Notes: generated by a model not told the origin, from the letters alone. Positions 37,136-47,079 are shown, counted from the first letter of the stretch. The stretch is 64,000 bases of DNA from Gammaproteobacteria bacterium (GCA_021773635.1 JAJFJV010000017.1:124001-188000); one strand, 5' to 3'. A program made the numbers and translations.

Positions 37136-38298
37136 AAGAGGATACGATTCTGGTCACTGCGGGCCGTGATCCGCACGCTCATGACGGGGTGGTTAATCCA
37201 CCGGTCTACCACGCCTCCACCATCCTGTTTCCCAGCGTGGCAGCGATGCATGAGGCGCACAAGCAGCCCTTCGACAGCCCGAGCTATGGTCGCCTCGGCA
37301 CCGCCACCACCTTTGCCCTGGAAAAGGCCGTGGCCGCGGCCGAGGGCGGTTATCGCAGCATCGCCGTCTCCTCCGGAGTCGCCGCCATCAACACCGCGCT
37401 CATGAGCTTTGCCAAGTCCGGGGCGCATCTGCTCATCGCCGACAGCGTCTACTTTCCCACCCGCCGCTTCTGCGAACAGGTCCTCAAGCCGCTTGGGGTG
37501 AAAATCGACTATTTTGACCCGCTGATTGGCAAGGGGATCGAGGCTCACCTCCGTCCGGAAACCGTCGCGGTATTTCTGGAATCCCCGGGTTCCCTCACCT
37601 TTGAGGTACAGGATGTCCCGGCCATCACCGCTGCCGCCCACGCGCGGGATGTCGCCGTCCTGCTTGATAACACCTGGGCCTCACCGTTGTTCTTCAAGCC
37701 CTTCGAGCACGGCGTAGATATCTCCATTCAGGCTGCCACCAAATACATAGTGGGGCACGCAGATGTCATGTTGGGCGTGGTGACGACCACAGAGAAGTGG
37801 CATCACAAATTATGGAAAACGGCCCGCCTGCTGGGCGCCTGCCCGGGCCCGGACGATTGCTATCTCGCACTACGAGGATTGCGCACCCTGAGCGTACGCC
37901 TGCGCCAGCATCAGGAAAATGCCCTCCACATCGCGCGCTGGCTACAACAGCGGCCAGAAGTCTCGCGGGTACTCTGTCCGGCCCTGCCGGAGGACCCTGG
38001 CCATGCCATCTGGAAACGGGATTTCCTCGGTGCCAGCGGGCTCTTCGGGGTGGTGCTCAAACCAGTGTCAGCGGCAGTCGTTGCCGCCATGCTGGATGAT
38101 ATGGAATTCTTCGGCATCGGCGAATCCTGGGGCGGCTACGAAAGTCTGGCAATTCCCACTTGGCCAGAAAAGTGCCGCAGTGCCGTGCCCTGGGAAGCGG
38201 AAGGGCCCTGCCTGCGTCTGCATATCGGTTTGGAAGACGTGGACGACCTCATGGCCGACCTGAAAAAGGGATTCGAGCGCCTAACCCGGGCTTGTTGA
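37132..38298 (+). CDS. metC: Cystathionine beta-lyase
   Basis: 388 residues from the ATG at 37132, which overlaps the stop of the Sel1 gene (ATGA). PLP-dependent Cys/Met metabolism family: Schiff-base Lys204 in SIQAATKYIVGHADV, PLP-binding SGVAAIN and LLDNTWASPLFFKP, and a Tyr in the SPSYGRLGTATT substrate motif. MetC splits cystathionine to homocysteine for methionine synthesis. The SIQAATKYIVGHADVMLG stretch and the KCRSAVPW ending are closer to beta-lyases than gamma-synthases. Confidence 0.93.
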   Translation: MKEDTILVTAGRDPHAHDGVVNPPVYHASTILFPSVAAMHEAHKQPFDSPSYGRLGTATTFALEKAVAAAEGGYRSIAVSSGVAAINTALMSFAKSGAHLLIADSVYFPTRRFCEQVLKPLGVKIDYFDPLIGKGIEAHLRPETVAVFLESPGSLTFEVQDVPAITAAAHARDVAVLLDNTWASPLFFKPFEHGVDISIQAATKYIVGHADVMLGVVTTTEKWHHKLWKTARLLGACPGPDDCYLALRGLRTLSVRLRQHQENALHIARWLQQRPEVSRVLCPALPEDPGHAIWKRDFLGASGLFGVVLKPVSAAVVAAMLDDMEFFGIGESWGGYESLAIPTWPEKCRSAVPWEAEGPCLRLHIGLEDVDDLMADLKKGFERLTRAC

Positions 38299-38778
38299 GT
38301 TTCCGTTCGCCTCACAGTCCCGCAAGACTTTTAATGCGAAGGCATCCCAACCCTCTGAGGAAAAAGCGATGGCACGCACTGCCTTTACCCGCTCCATGGC
38401 CTCCACGGGGCCCAGTGCATATCGCCGACACAGATAGTAGGCCATCAATAAGCAGGTCCGATCCCTACCCGAGCGACAGTGGATTAGTATTTTTTCGCCT
38501 GCATCCAGGCGTTCGGCAAGGAAATCATAGGCTGCGGGAAGACGCGCTGTGCAAAGTTCCAGGTCTCCGGGGCGCGGCGGGATATTCTCCGCCAGCGAAA
38601 CACGAGTGTAAGCCATCCCGAGATCACTAAATTCTTCTGACTGGCACAGCGCGCCATCATTCACCGAAATGACCGCACCAATGCCACCCTCTCTTAGCTC
38701 CTCAAGTTCCCATTCATCCTTGTTGGGTCCACTGCGTCCGGCAACGCTGTTTTCTTCCAGCCAAAAAACGTGCTTCAT
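38281..38778 (-). CDS. Dual-specificity/tyrosine phosphatase-like protein
   Basis: 165 residues from the ATG at 38778, with GAGGGT just upstream (a GTG at 38784 is possible). The active-site loop HCRSGRDRT (Cys101, Arg107) matches CX5R(T), and the general-acid position fits SLAENIPPRPGD. The family removes phosphate from proteins or small ligands. Its 3' end overlaps metC by 18 bases on the opposite strand. Confidence 0.85.
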   Translation of the reverse strand: MKHVFWLEENSVAGRSGPNKDEWELEELREGGIGAVISVNDGALCQSEEFSDLGMAYTRVSLAENIPPRPGDLELCTARLPAAYDFLAERLDAGEKILIHCRSGRDRTCLLMAYYLCRRYALGPVEAMERVKAVRAIAFSSEGWDAFALKVLRDCEANGNSTSPG

Positions 38779-38811
38779 CCCCACCCTCTATAAAATCCGG
38801 TACGTACCTGC

Positions 38812-39003
38812 TCAGTCGTTTTCAGTCCTGACCTCGACGTGCGGATTATCCTCTCCATCGACATAGACCTTAAGCACCATAGGCTGACAGCACACCTCAC
38901 AATCTTCCGTATATTCCTGGCTCTCCACCGAGCAATCGACAACCACCGAGATCCGCTCGCCACAATAAGGGCACCGGATCGGCAATGTTTCCAGAGCATC
39001 CAT
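38812..39003 (-). CDS. Small CPXCG-motif zinc-ribbon protein
   Basis: 63 residues. Cysteines at 11, 14, 24, 35, 38 and 39 include CPYCG and CEVCC, the pattern of a small CPXCG family that should bind zinc. The tail is acidic. It lies 34 bases upstream of the phosphatase gene on the same strand. No function is known to me. Confidence 0.85.
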   Translation of the reverse strand: MDALETLPIRCPYCGERISVVVDCSVESQEYTEDCEVCCQPMVLKVYVDGEDNPHVEVRTEND

Positions 39004-39142
39004 AGCTGACCTCCAGAGCCTGATTTCCGCTTGTCCCGCCCCGCGGGCACACTGAAAGTATAGAAGGTCAACTCTGAGCCGGGGGCCTGAAATATCTCCC
39101 GCCCTCGACCAACCAACGACTGGGCGTGGCTACCCCGTTTCC

Positions 39143-40738
39143 CTAGGCGTTAGCCCTCGCCACCGCCTCCTTGTAGTTATTTATTGCCACAAAGTAATCC
39201 GGATCTTCCAACACATTCACATCACAAATCTTGTCGGCCTTTTTAATCAGCTTCACGCAATCCGACGACAGGTGACGCAAATGAATAGTCTTGTCATTTT
39301 GTTGATAGCGCTCGGCCACCTTGTTAATCACCTCGATAGCCGACTGGTCCATGATTTTTGATTCCTTGAAATCGATAATCACTTCATCCGGATCATTCGC
39401 CACATCGAACTTGCTGCTGAACAGCCCGGCGGAGCCAAAAAACAAGGGGCCATAAATTTCGTAGTGCTTCACACCGTGCTCATCCGTGTGCTTGCGCGCC
39501 CGGATACGCAGGGCGTTCTCCCAGGAAAATACCAGCGAGGCAACAATCACACCGGAAATAACCGCAATCGCCAGGTCGAAGATGACGGTCATCACGGTCA
39601 CCATCAAAATGACCAGAAAGTCTGCCAATGGCACCTGGTTGAGTATCTTGAAGGTATTCCAGGCAAAGGTGCCGATAACCACCATGAACATCACCCCCAC
39701 CAATGCGGCAATCGGAATCATTTCTATATAGGTGGATGTGAACAGGATGAAGCACAACAGGGCCAGTGCCGCCACGATGCCCGATAAACGCCCGCGCCCG
39801 CCCGATTTGATGTTGATAATGCTCTGCCCAATCATGGCGCAACCGCCCATGCCACCAAAGAAACCATTAATGATATTGGCCGCTCCCTGCGCTAGGCATT
39901 CCCTGTTGCCCCGGCCATGGGTCTCGGTCAGCTCATCAATGAGATTCAGGGTCATGAGTGATTCAATCAAACCTATGGCCGCCAGAATCAGGGCATAGGG
40001 CGTAATAAATGACAGGGTTTCCCAGGACAGGCTAATCATCGGGATATTGAAGCTTGGCAGTCCGGCCTTGATGCCCTCACCACCACCCGCAACGATAAAG
40101 GACTTGACGGTCTGGGTATCCACATCCCCAAAAAGGACCACTGCCGAAACCACCAGTATGGCGGTTAAGGCGCCGGGCAATTTCCTGGTGAGCTTTGGTA
40201 GAGCCCACATGATTGCCATGGTCAGCGCCACCAGGACGAGCATGGTGTGAAGAGGCGTTCCGGTGAGCCATTCACCCTCGCTTTTAAACATCCCCAGTTG
40301 CGAGGTGAAAATTACAATGGCTAGGCCATTCACGAAGCCCATCATCACGGAGCTCGGAATCATGTGGACAAATTTTCCCATTTTGAAGAAGCCGGCCGCC
40401 GCCTGAAAAATCCCCGTCAATATCAGGGTGGCAAACAAGAACTGCAGGCCCATCATCGCGCCTTCCGGGCCCATGGCATTACCTTCCCTGATGAGATGAA
40501 CCATGACCACGGCCAAGGCACCGGTGGCACCGGAAATCATTCCCGGACGCCCACCGAAGATGGCGGTGACCAGACCCATCATAAAAGCCCCGTACAACCC
40601 AATCACCGGGGAAATGCCAGCGACAAAGGCAAAGGCGACTGCCTCGGGAACGAGCGCCAGAGCGACGGTCAAACCGGATAGCACATCGTCTTTAACGCTA
40701 CCCTGAGTTTTTTCAAAAAACTTAAATCGTGATTTCAA
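39143..40738 (-). CDS. SulP-family anion transporter with STAS domain
   Basis: 531 residues from a TTG at 40738 (weak ribosome site). About ten to twelve membrane helices in the SLC26/SulP pattern, with the signature LTVALALVPEAVAFAFVAGISPVIGLYGAF near residue 25-55 (shown in part). The cytoplasmic STAS domain (about 430-525) has IDFKESKIMDQSAIEVINKVAE. It could carry bicarbonate, sulfate or another anion; DSAAIE-like phosphosite Ser is present as QSAIE. No carbonic anhydrase is nearby in this window. Confidence 0.92.
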   Translation of the reverse strand: MKSRFKFFEKTQGSVKDDVLSGLTVALALVPEAVAFAFVAGISPVIGLYGAFMMGLVTAIFGGRPGMISGATGALAVVMVHLIREGNAMGPEGAMMGLQFLFATLILTGIFQAAAGFFKMGKFVHMIPSSVMMGFVNGLAIVIFTSQLGMFKSEGEWLTGTPLHTMLVLVALTMAIMWALPKLTRKLPGALTAILVVSAVVLFGDVDTQTVKSFIVAGGGEGIKAGLPSFNIPMISLSWETLSFITPYALILAAIGLIESLMTLNLIDELTETHGRGNRECLAQGAANIINGFFGGMGGCAMIGQSIINIKSGGRGRLSGIVAALALLCFILFTSTYIEMIPIAALVGVMFMVVIGTFAWNTFKILNQVPLADFLVILMVTVMTVIFDLAIAVISGVIVASLVFSWENALRIRARKHTDEHGVKHYEIYGPLFFGSAGLFSSKFDVANDPDEVIIDFKESKIMDQSAIEVINKVAERYQQNDKTIHLRHLSSDCVKLIKKADKICDVNVLEDPDYFVAINNYKEAVARANA

Positions 40739-41036
40739 TGTTATTTCTTCTTTTATTACAATTAGTTATGTGCAAACAATCCAGCCGCTTGAGCTAAAAA
40801 AACCAGTTCATTTTCACCCTGAGGCATGTCGGCAACGGCACGTTCCGGGAGACGCCCAGCGTCCACCGGAACCATTATCTGAAGGCAGGGGCACGCCTTA
40901 ACGTGCCTACAGGAGTCATTTATCCGGGAAGGAAATGCCTGCGCCTCGATACCACGTGGCAGGCCGAAATCTGCATGCGTAGCTTAAATTACTTCCAAAC
41001 GCCGAACCGGGTCGTACGACGCTTTTTCACAGCGTA
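40739..41036. other. Intergenic region with short inverted repeats
   Basis: 298 bases without a gene. A perfect 6-bp hairpin (GGCACG, CCTTAA, CGTGCC) lies at 40890-40907 and a looser GCCTGC/GCAGGC pair at about 40939-40967. No coding frame or promoter stands out. It separates the SulP gene start from the ydcF-like gene end, so a terminator for the ydcF-lipA transcript may be here. Confidence 0.4.
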
Positions 41037-41798
41037 CTAGTAACGTAACTGATACCAGAGCAGCCCCAGATACTCATGCAGAGCGCTCGAGCTGGCATGA
41101 AGGGCTCCAGCGCGCGGCACCCAGTTTAACACCCCGCGACTGGAAGAGGGGCGGCTAAAGAAGCCCGTGGGTGCGGCAATGGCATCAATGCCGTTGCGGC
41201 GAAAGGCATCCAGTGAACGTGGCGTATGTGAGGCATGAGTTACCAGCAGGACCCGATTGATGCCGGCCGCCAACAACAGGGGTGCAGAAAGCTGCGCATT
41301 CTCCCAGGTATTGCGGCTGCCGCTCTCACGCCAGCGCACCGGCACACCAAAATCCTCCACCAGCACCCGTGCCATCAGTTCCGCCTCGGGCAGGCGCTGC
41401 TCATACACGTTGCCGCCGCTTACCAGCAGCGGCAATCCACTCTGTCGATGCAGACGGGCACCATAACGCAGACGCACCAGCGCCCGCTTTGAAACGGTAT
41501 CTTCCCCATACTCCGGCGCATTCCGGTAACGTCCTCCCCCCAACACCACAATGGCCCCGACCCCTTCCTGCCCGAGCCCGGATGCCAGTGTCGGACTATG
41601 CTGCAGTCCCCGGGACAGGCCGTATGCGCCCATGGGGGTGCTGAGCACATACAAACTGCCCAGGGCGATGAATACACAGCCTGCCGCCAACCGTGGCAAA
41701 CGACGGCGAAATGGCCAGGCGATGGCGAGCAAAACGAGATTGATTGCCGGGGGCAATAGCAGGGTACTGAGCAGCTTTACGGAAAAGATCTCCACCAC
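41037..41798 (-). CDS. YdcF/ElyC-family membrane protein (DUF218)
   Basis: 253 residues. Two N-terminal membrane helices (LLSTLLLPPAINLVLLAIAW; LAAGCVFIALGSLYVLSTPM) precede the DUF218 domain: IVVLGGGRY, LLVSGGNV, ESGSRNTWENAQLS with the conserved S-x-N-T-x-E, and RVLLVTHASHTPRSLDAF. The E. coli relative ElyC affects peptidoglycan precursor handling. It lies 21 bases after lipA and is likely co-transcribed. Confidence 0.88.
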   Translation of the reverse strand: MVEIFSVKLLSTLLLPPAINLVLLAIAWPFRRRLPRLAAGCVFIALGSLYVLSTPMGAYGLSRGLQHSPTLASGLGQEGVGAIVVLGGGRYRNAPEYGEDTVSKRALVRLRYGARLHRQSGLPLLVSGGNVYEQRLPEAELMARVLVEDFGVPVRWRESGSRNTWENAQLSAPLLLAAGINRVLLVTHASHTPRSLDAFRRNGIDAIAAPTGFFSRPSSSRGVLNWVPRAGALHASSSALHEYLGLLWYQLRY

Positions 41799-41819
41799 AG
41801 CGACCGGAGACAGCAGCCG

Positions 41820-42776
41820 TCAGGCGCCGACCACCTCACCCGCTGCCTGCAAATCCGCGTGGTAGGAAGAACGCACCAGCGGGCCACTCGCCACCTTGTC
41901 AAAGCCCAGCGCACGGGCATCCTCCGCCAACCCGGCAAACTCATCGGGGGTGACAAAACGCTCCACTGCCAGATGGCCGCGACTGGGCTGCAGATACTGG
42001 CCAAGGGTCAGCATCTCGCAATCGTGGGCACGCAGATCAGCCATTACCTGGCGTACTTCATCGAGTTCCTCACCCAGACCCAACATCAGGCCAGACTTGG
42101 TAGGCACCTCCGGGTGTGCCGCCTTGAAGCGCCGCAGTAATTCCAGCGACCAGGCATAGTCTGCACCCGGGCGGGCCTTGCGGTAGAGCCGCGGCACGGT
42201 TTCCAGATTGTGGTTAAAGATGTCTGGCGGAGCCTCCGCCAGGGCCGCCAGTGCCTTGTCCATGCGGCCCCGGAAATCGGGCACCAACACCTCAATCCGG
42301 GTCTCGGGGGAACGCTCCCGCACTGCCCGAATACAGGCAGCAAAGTGACCGGCGCCGCCATCACGTAAGTCATCGCGATCCACCGAGGTCACCACCACAT
42401 AATCAAGCCCCATGGCCGCTACGGTGTCGGCAAGCTGCCCGGGTTCTTGCGCATCGGGTGGTGCAGGCCGGCCATGGGCCACATCACAGAAGGGACAACG
42501 GCGCGTACACAGCTCGCCGAGAATCATGAAGGTGGCCGTACCGTGGCTGAAACACTCACCGAGATTGGGACAGGAGGCCTCCTCGCACACGGTGCTCAAA
42601 GACTGCTTTCGCAACAGGGCCTTGAGCTGTTGAACCTTCGGCCCCATGGGCGCACGCACCCGGATCCACGCCGGCTTACGGGGCAGTTTTCCCTCACTGG
42701 GAACAACGGGAATGGGAATGCGCGCGGTCTTGGCCGCACCGCGCTGGGCGCGGGAAATGAGCTTGTCAGTTTTCAT
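41820..42776 (-). CDS. lipA: Lipoyl synthase
   Basis: 318 residues. Radical SAM enzyme that inserts two sulfurs into octanoyl groups on lipoyl domains. The auxiliary cluster Cys motif is [13 protein letters not shown] and the radical SAM motif is [15 protein letters not shown]. The C-terminal RSSYHAD contains the conserved RSSYHA serine that ligates the auxiliary cluster. LipB is not in this window. Its clients AceF and Lpd (both with lipoyl domains) are encoded 10 kb away. Confidence 0.97.
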   Translation of the reverse strand: MKTDKLISRAQRGAAKTARIPIPVVPSEGKLPRKPAWIRVRAPMGPKVQQLKALLRKQSLSTVCEEASCPNLGECFSHGTATFMILGELCTRRCPFCDVAHGRPAPPDAQEPGQLADTVAAMGLDYVVVTSVDRDDLRDGGAGHFAACIRAVRERSPETRIEVLVPDFRGRMDKALAALAEAPPDIFNHNLETVPRLYRKARPGADYAWSLELLRRFKAAHPEVPTKSGLMLGLGEELDEVRQVMADLRAHDCEMLTLGQYLQPSRGHLAVERFVTPDEFAGLAEDARALGFDKVASGPLVRSSYHADLQAAGEVVGA

Positions 42777-42827
42777 GGGCGCGAGTATGCCACGCGCCGA
42801 TACACCGGATGAAACCCGGATATATTT

Positions 42828-43310
42828 TTAAAAAGGAATGGTTGGTCCGTTCCATTTCTCTGTTTGCCGTGGACGGGCACGGGCAATTGCAGTTCTGGCA
42901 TCGCCCCAGCCCTCACAAACCGTACGCCCGGAACCCCCACGACAGAAGTTCAGCCAGCGCTTGCCGAAGGCATAGCATTGAAAAAACAGTAATACCCACT
43001 GACGTTGCCAGGAGGTCAGCGGGCGCTGGCTGCACACCAGCTTGTCATCGTAGACATCCCGATCGGTAAAGCCGATAGCACCATAGGCGGCTACTCGAAC
43101 CCGGGTTCCACGCGCCAGACGGGGACCCAGCACCATGGCATCCAGCAAATCATTGTCACCACCGATATAGCCGTGAATGGCACCGTAATTAACCAGGCAT
43201 GGAAAGGGTGACAGAAAGTCCAGCTGGTCGCCGTGCCCACGTTTGAGGCAACTGCCGCGAGGAATTTCGATAACCACCTCAAGCCCGGATACCGCCCCTA
43301 AATCGTTCAT
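42828..43310 (-). CDS. Inorganic pyrophosphatase family protein, divergent
   Basis: 160 residues. It aligns by eye with E. coli Ppa: VVIEIP (Glu20 equivalent), NYGAIHGYI, a DNDLLD metal loop equivalent to DGDPVD, and TDRDVYDDKLV keeping the Asp97, Asp102 and Lys104 equivalents. Glu31 is replaced by Gly and the Lys142 equivalent by Ala. Most metal ligands remain, so it is probably a working diphosphatase. It starts 8 bases after cfa, an unusual partner. Confidence 0.75.
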   Translation of the reverse strand: MNDLGAVSGLEVVIEIPRGSCLKRGHGDQLDFLSPFPCLVNYGAIHGYIGGDNDLLDAMVLGPRLARGTRVRVAAYGAIGFTDRDVYDDKLVCSQRPLTSWQRQWVLLFFQCYAFGKRWLNFCRGGSGRTVCEGWGDARTAIARARPRQTEKWNGPTIPF

Positions 43311-43318
43311 CTGAGCTG

Positions 43319-44578
43319 CTAGCCCACTTCTGTCTCTCGAAAACGTCGCTCGGTATCCAGCATGTAATCCCGGGTCAGCGGTGCGGCATCACGAATACGT
43401 GAGAGCTGCATCTGAAACACCATCTGGGCGCCGGTGCGGAACATGCTCTCCACGCTGATGAGATAAAACTCCCACATGCGACAGAAACGCTCGTCATAGA
43501 GCTCCACGATACGCGCCCGGTTCTGCTTGAAGCGCTTAATCCATTCCACCAGGGTGTCGGCATAGTGCAACCGCAACACCTCCACATCGCTAACCCACAG
43601 ATGCTGGCGCTCGGTGGCAGCGAAAACCTCGGAAAGTGCCGGCGAGTAGGCGCCCGGGAAAATGTACTTGCGCAACCACGGACTGGCGGTGCCTGGCGGG
43701 CTCATATGGCCGATGGAATGCATCACGGCCAGGCCGTCGTCCACCAGCAACTCATAAATGCGCGCAAAAAACTCATCGTAGCGGCTCACCCCCACATGCT
43801 CGAACATCCCGACCGAGACGATGCGGTCAAAACGCTCCGTTACCTTGCGATAATCCATCAGTTCAAAATGGACCCGATCATCTAATCCCAGCTGCACCGC
43901 TCGCTCGCTGGCCAGGGCATGCTGCTCCCTGGAAAGCGTCACGCCCAGCACCTCCACATCAGCACGACGAGCCAGGTCAAAGGCCAGCCCGCCCCAGCCA
44001 CAACCGATATCGAGGATACGCTGGCCATCGGCCAGGCCCAGCTTGGCGGCGATATGGCGTTTCTTGTTCTGCTGCGCCACTTCCAGGGTGTCTTCAGGGC
44101 TCTGGAAATAGGCACAGGAATACTGCATATCCTCGTCAAGGAACAGCTGATACAGCTCACGCGAAAGATCGTAATGGTGGGCGACGTTCTGCTGCGCCTT
44201 GCCGATGGGGTTGTACTGCTGAAAATCGCGTAACAGCCGCGAAATACGCCGGAAGACCTGCTGCCAAGGATGGGACGCCATACCACCACGATTGATGGAA
44301 AAAAGCCCGAGAAAATCCTCCAGTGTGCAGTCCACGAAGGTGATGGTGCCGTTCATATAGCCCTCACCAAAGTGGAGCTCGAAGTTCTGAAACAGCTTGC
44401 GTGGCAGATCCGCCTGGTGCAGCTGGATGGTTGCCAACGGCTCCGGAGAGCCACTGAATTCATGAACCTCCCCGCCAGCATCGACGACCCGCAGGGTGCC
44501 TTTCTGGATGAAACGCCTGAACAGATGGGAAAGCAGGTAGATCCCGACGCCGTGTCCCTTCTCACTGTTTTCCGCCAC
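43319..44578 (-). CDS. cfa: Cyclopropane-fatty-acyl-phospholipid synthase family
   Basis: 419 residues from a GTG with GGAGGGG upstream. The SAM-binding motif is VLDIGCGWGG-like (ILDIGCGWGGLAFDLARR, about 190), with the substrate/bicarbonate-site motifs YSCAYF, and YIFPGAYSPALSE. The N-terminal 100 residues form the SCP-like lipid-binding domain of Cfa. It methylates unsaturated acyl chains in membrane phospholipids. It is followed by a pyrophosphatase-like gene and preceded by deaD. Confidence 0.93.
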   Translation of the reverse strand: MAENSEKGHGVGIYLLSHLFRRFIQKGTLRVVDAGGEVHEFSGSPEPLATIQLHQADLPRKLFQNFELHFGEGYMNGTITFVDCTLEDFLGLFSINRGGMASHPWQQVFRRISRLLRDFQQYNPIGKAQQNVAHHYDLSRELYQLFLDEDMQYSCAYFQSPEDTLEVAQQNKKRHIAAKLGLADGQRILDIGCGWGGLAFDLARRADVEVLGVTLSREQHALASERAVQLGLDDRVHFELMDYRKVTERFDRIVSVGMFEHVGVSRYDEFFARIYELLVDDGLAVMHSIGHMSPPGTASPWLRKYIFPGAYSPALSEVFAATERQHLWVSDVEVLRLHYADTLVEWIKRFKQNRARIVELYDERFCRMWEFYLISVESMFRTGAQMVFQMQLSRIRDAAPLTRDYMLDTERRFRETEVG

Positions 44579-44599
44579 CGGGAACCCCTCCTGTCAAAA

Positions 44600-46471
44600 T
44601 TACTTACCTAGTTTTTTCCGCTCTTCCTTGCGCCTTTTTGCGCGCCGCATGGCGGCCGGTTTCTTTTTCTTTTTGACTCTGAGCGGCTTGTCCGGAACAT
44701 TCCGTTTTCCGGCCTTGGATGGCAGTCGCTCTCCGTGCTTTGGCACATCCTGAATACGCAAGTTCAGTTGCCGGTTGCAGACATAGACCTTGCACAGGTG
44801 CTGATAAATATCGTGAGGCATGCCCTCGGGTAATTCCACCGTACTGTGATTCTCGCCAATATCCACACGGCCGATATATTTGCCGTCCAGCCCCGCCTCG
44901 TTGGCGATGGCGCCGACAATCTCCCGCGCGGTCACGCCGTGGGCTGTGCCCACATCCAGGCGATAACTTAGCCGCGGAATATCATCATCGTGTTTCCTCT
45001 CTTCACGCGGACGCCTCGCTTCGGAGTGCGTTTTTGCTTCCGGAGCTTGCCCGGACGAAGGACGCGGTCTGGATTCACGTGCGGGGCGGGATTGTGCACG
45101 CGGTACCGGCTCCCGCTCACGACGCTGCTTGACCGGTCGGGCATTAAGCGCCTCCACCACGAAGGGCCGCTCGCCCTGGCTCAGGAAGGTGAGCGCGGCG
45201 GCAATGTCCGTCACACTCATCTCGTTATCCTGCTCGATACGCGCCACCAGTTTGTAGAAGAAATCCAGCTTCTGATTGCTGATCGTTTCCTGCAAACGGG
45301 CAACAAAGCGATCGATACGGTGCTCGCTGAGGTTATCCACCGTGGGCAAATCCATCGGTTGAATGCGCTGCCCAATGGCACGCTCAATGGCCTTCAGCAA
45401 ATGCCTTTCCCGGGGCTGCACAAAAGATAGTGCCCGCCCGGCCCGCCCGGCCCGCCCAGTGCGACCAATACGGTGCACATAGGCCTGGGGTTCGGTGGGG
45501 ATATCATAATTGAGCACGTAGCTGATGCGCTTTACATCGAGCCCCCGGGCCGCCACATCCGTGGCCACCACGATATCCAGCTCGCTCTTCTTCAGGCGAG
45601 CGATCACCCGCTCGCGCATGGCCTGATTCATGTCGCCATTCATGGCCGCCACATCAAAACCGTGCGCCTGGAGCTTCTCCGCCACCTCAACGGTCGCGGT
45701 TTTGGTACGCACGAAGATCAGCATCGCATCGAATTCCTGCACTTCGAGCAGGCGCGTTAACGCATCCATCTTTTGATGGCGATTGACGATGCAATGGGAC
45801 TGCACAATGGCAGAAACGGTTGCCGTCTTGGCTGCCACCTTGATCTCCACCGGGTCCTTCAGGTGGCGACCGGCCACCTTGCGGATAGGCGCTGGCATGG
45901 TGGCCGAAAATAGCGCTACCTGACGTTTTTCAGGTGCCTGTTCGAGGATCCACTCTATGTCATCAACGAAGCCCATGCGCAGCATCTCGTCGCCTTCATC
46001 CAGCACCACCGTCGCAAGCCCTGCCAGCGACAGGGTACGCCGCCGCAAGTGGTCCATTACCCGGCCGGGCGTCCCTACCACCACATGGGCACCACGCTTT
46101 AGCTGACGCAACTGGGTCTCTATGTTCTGGCCACCATAGAGGGGCAAAACGTGGAATCCCTTGAGATGGCGGGCATAGCTCTGAAAGGCCTCAGCCACCT
46201 GTAGTGCCAATTCCCGGGTCGGTGCCAACACCAGCACCTGAGGCTCACGACGACCGATTTTTATACGGCTTAGCAGCGGCAAGGCAAAAGCTGCGGTCTT
46301 GCCGGTGCCGGTCTGGGCCTGGCCCACCATGTCGTGACCCGCCAACAGATGCGGAATACATTGCGCCTGAACCGGCGTAGGGGTTTCATAGCCGAGCCCC
46401 TGCACCGCGCGCAATACCTCGGGCGCAAGTTCCAGTTGGCTAAAATCGGGGGTTGAAGCTTCGGAAGCCAT
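44600..46471 (-). CDS. deaD: DEAD-box RNA helicase, DeaD/CsdA type
   Basis: 623 residues from the ATG at 46471, with GAGGTG 7 bases upstream. Motifs: Q-motif GYETPTPVQAQ, AQTGTGKT, PTRELALQ, DEGDEM (DEAD variant with Gly instead of Ala, as in several DeaD proteins DEADEM; here DEGD), SAT, and HRIGRTGRAGRAGRA. The C-terminal DbpA-type RNA-binding domain (about 480-560) is followed by a Lys/Arg-rich tail. It unwinds RNA in ribosome assembly and cold growth. It lies 21 bases before cfa. Confidence 0.92.
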   Translation of the reverse strand: MASEASTPDFSQLELAPEVLRAVQGLGYETPTPVQAQCIPHLLAGHDMVGQAQTGTGKTAAFALPLLSRIKIGRREPQVLVLAPTRELALQVAEAFQSYARHLKGFHVLPLYGGQNIETQLRQLKRGAHVVVGTPGRVMDHLRRRTLSLAGLATVVLDEGDEMLRMGFVDDIEWILEQAPEKRQVALFSATMPAPIRKVAGRHLKDPVEIKVAAKTATVSAIVQSHCIVNRHQKMDALTRLLEVQEFDAMLIFVRTKTATVEVAEKLQAHGFDVAAMNGDMNQAMRERVIARLKKSELDIVVATDVAARGLDVKRISYVLNYDIPTEPQAYVHRIGRTGRAGRAGRALSFVQPRERHLLKAIERAIGQRIQPMDLPTVDNLSEHRIDRFVARLQETISNQKLDFFYKLVARIEQDNEMSVTDIAAALTFLSQGERPFVVEALNARPVKQRREREPVPRAQSRPARESRPRPSSGQAPEAKTHSEARRPREERKHDDDIPRLSYRLDVGTAHGVTAREIVGAIANEAGLDGKYIGRVDIGENHSTVELPEGMPHDIYQHLCKVYVCNRQLNLRIQDVPKHGERLPSKAGKRNVPDKPLRVKKKKKPAAMRRAKRRKEERKKLGK

Positions 46472-46629
46472 CAGTGGGCACCTCAAATCGGCGTATGTCC
46501 CACCGGCTTCATCCGACGAAACGTAATAAGAAAACAGACGCTGGAAACCAACCTGACAGGAAAGGAAACAGCGTAGCCGCCCATCATAACACCGCTGCGA
46601 GCTGCGGCGTGGGTCTTTCGGCCTTGTGC

Positions 46630-47079
46630 CTATCCGCCCCGCTTCGCCAGCAGGCGGTCCAACTGATTGGCAAAGGCCTGCCGATCGCTCTTGCCAAGCG
46701 CCGCAGGGCCGCCCGTCACCACCCCGCTGCCCCGCAGTTCATCCATAAAATCCCTCACCGCAAGGCGCTCACCGATATTCTCCTCGGTGTACAGCTCTCC
46801 GCGCGGGTTCAGTGCCCTGGCCCCCTTTTTCACCACCGCCGCCGCCAGCGGAATATCGGCGGTGATGACGAGATCACCAGCCGCGGCCAACTCGACGATA
46901 CGGTCATCCGCCACATCAAAACCAGCCGAAACCTGCACGCTGTTGATATACGGTGAGGGTGGAGTCTGCAGTGGCTGATTGGCCACCAGGGTCAACTGAA
47001 CACAGGCCCGTTCCGCGGCGCGAAACAGGATGGTTTTCACCACGTTCGGACAGGCGTCCGCATCAACCCAGATACGCAT
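46630..47079 (-). CDS. YaiI/YqxD-family protein (DUF188)
   Basis: 149 residues. It begins [15 protein letters not shown] and contains [28 protein letters not shown], the family signatures of a PIN-like nuclease fold. The activity is not established for the family as far as I know. Last gene of the pyrC-to-yaiI minus-strand series. The 140 bases to deaD hold nothing I can name. Confidence 0.9.
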   Translation of the reverse strand: MRIWVDADACPNVVKTILFRAAERACVQLTLVANQPLQTPPSPYINSVQVSAGFDVADDRIVELAAAGDLVITADIPLAAAVVKKGARALNPRGELYTEENIGERLAVRDFMDELRGSGVVTGGPAALGKSDRQAFANQLDRLLAKRGG

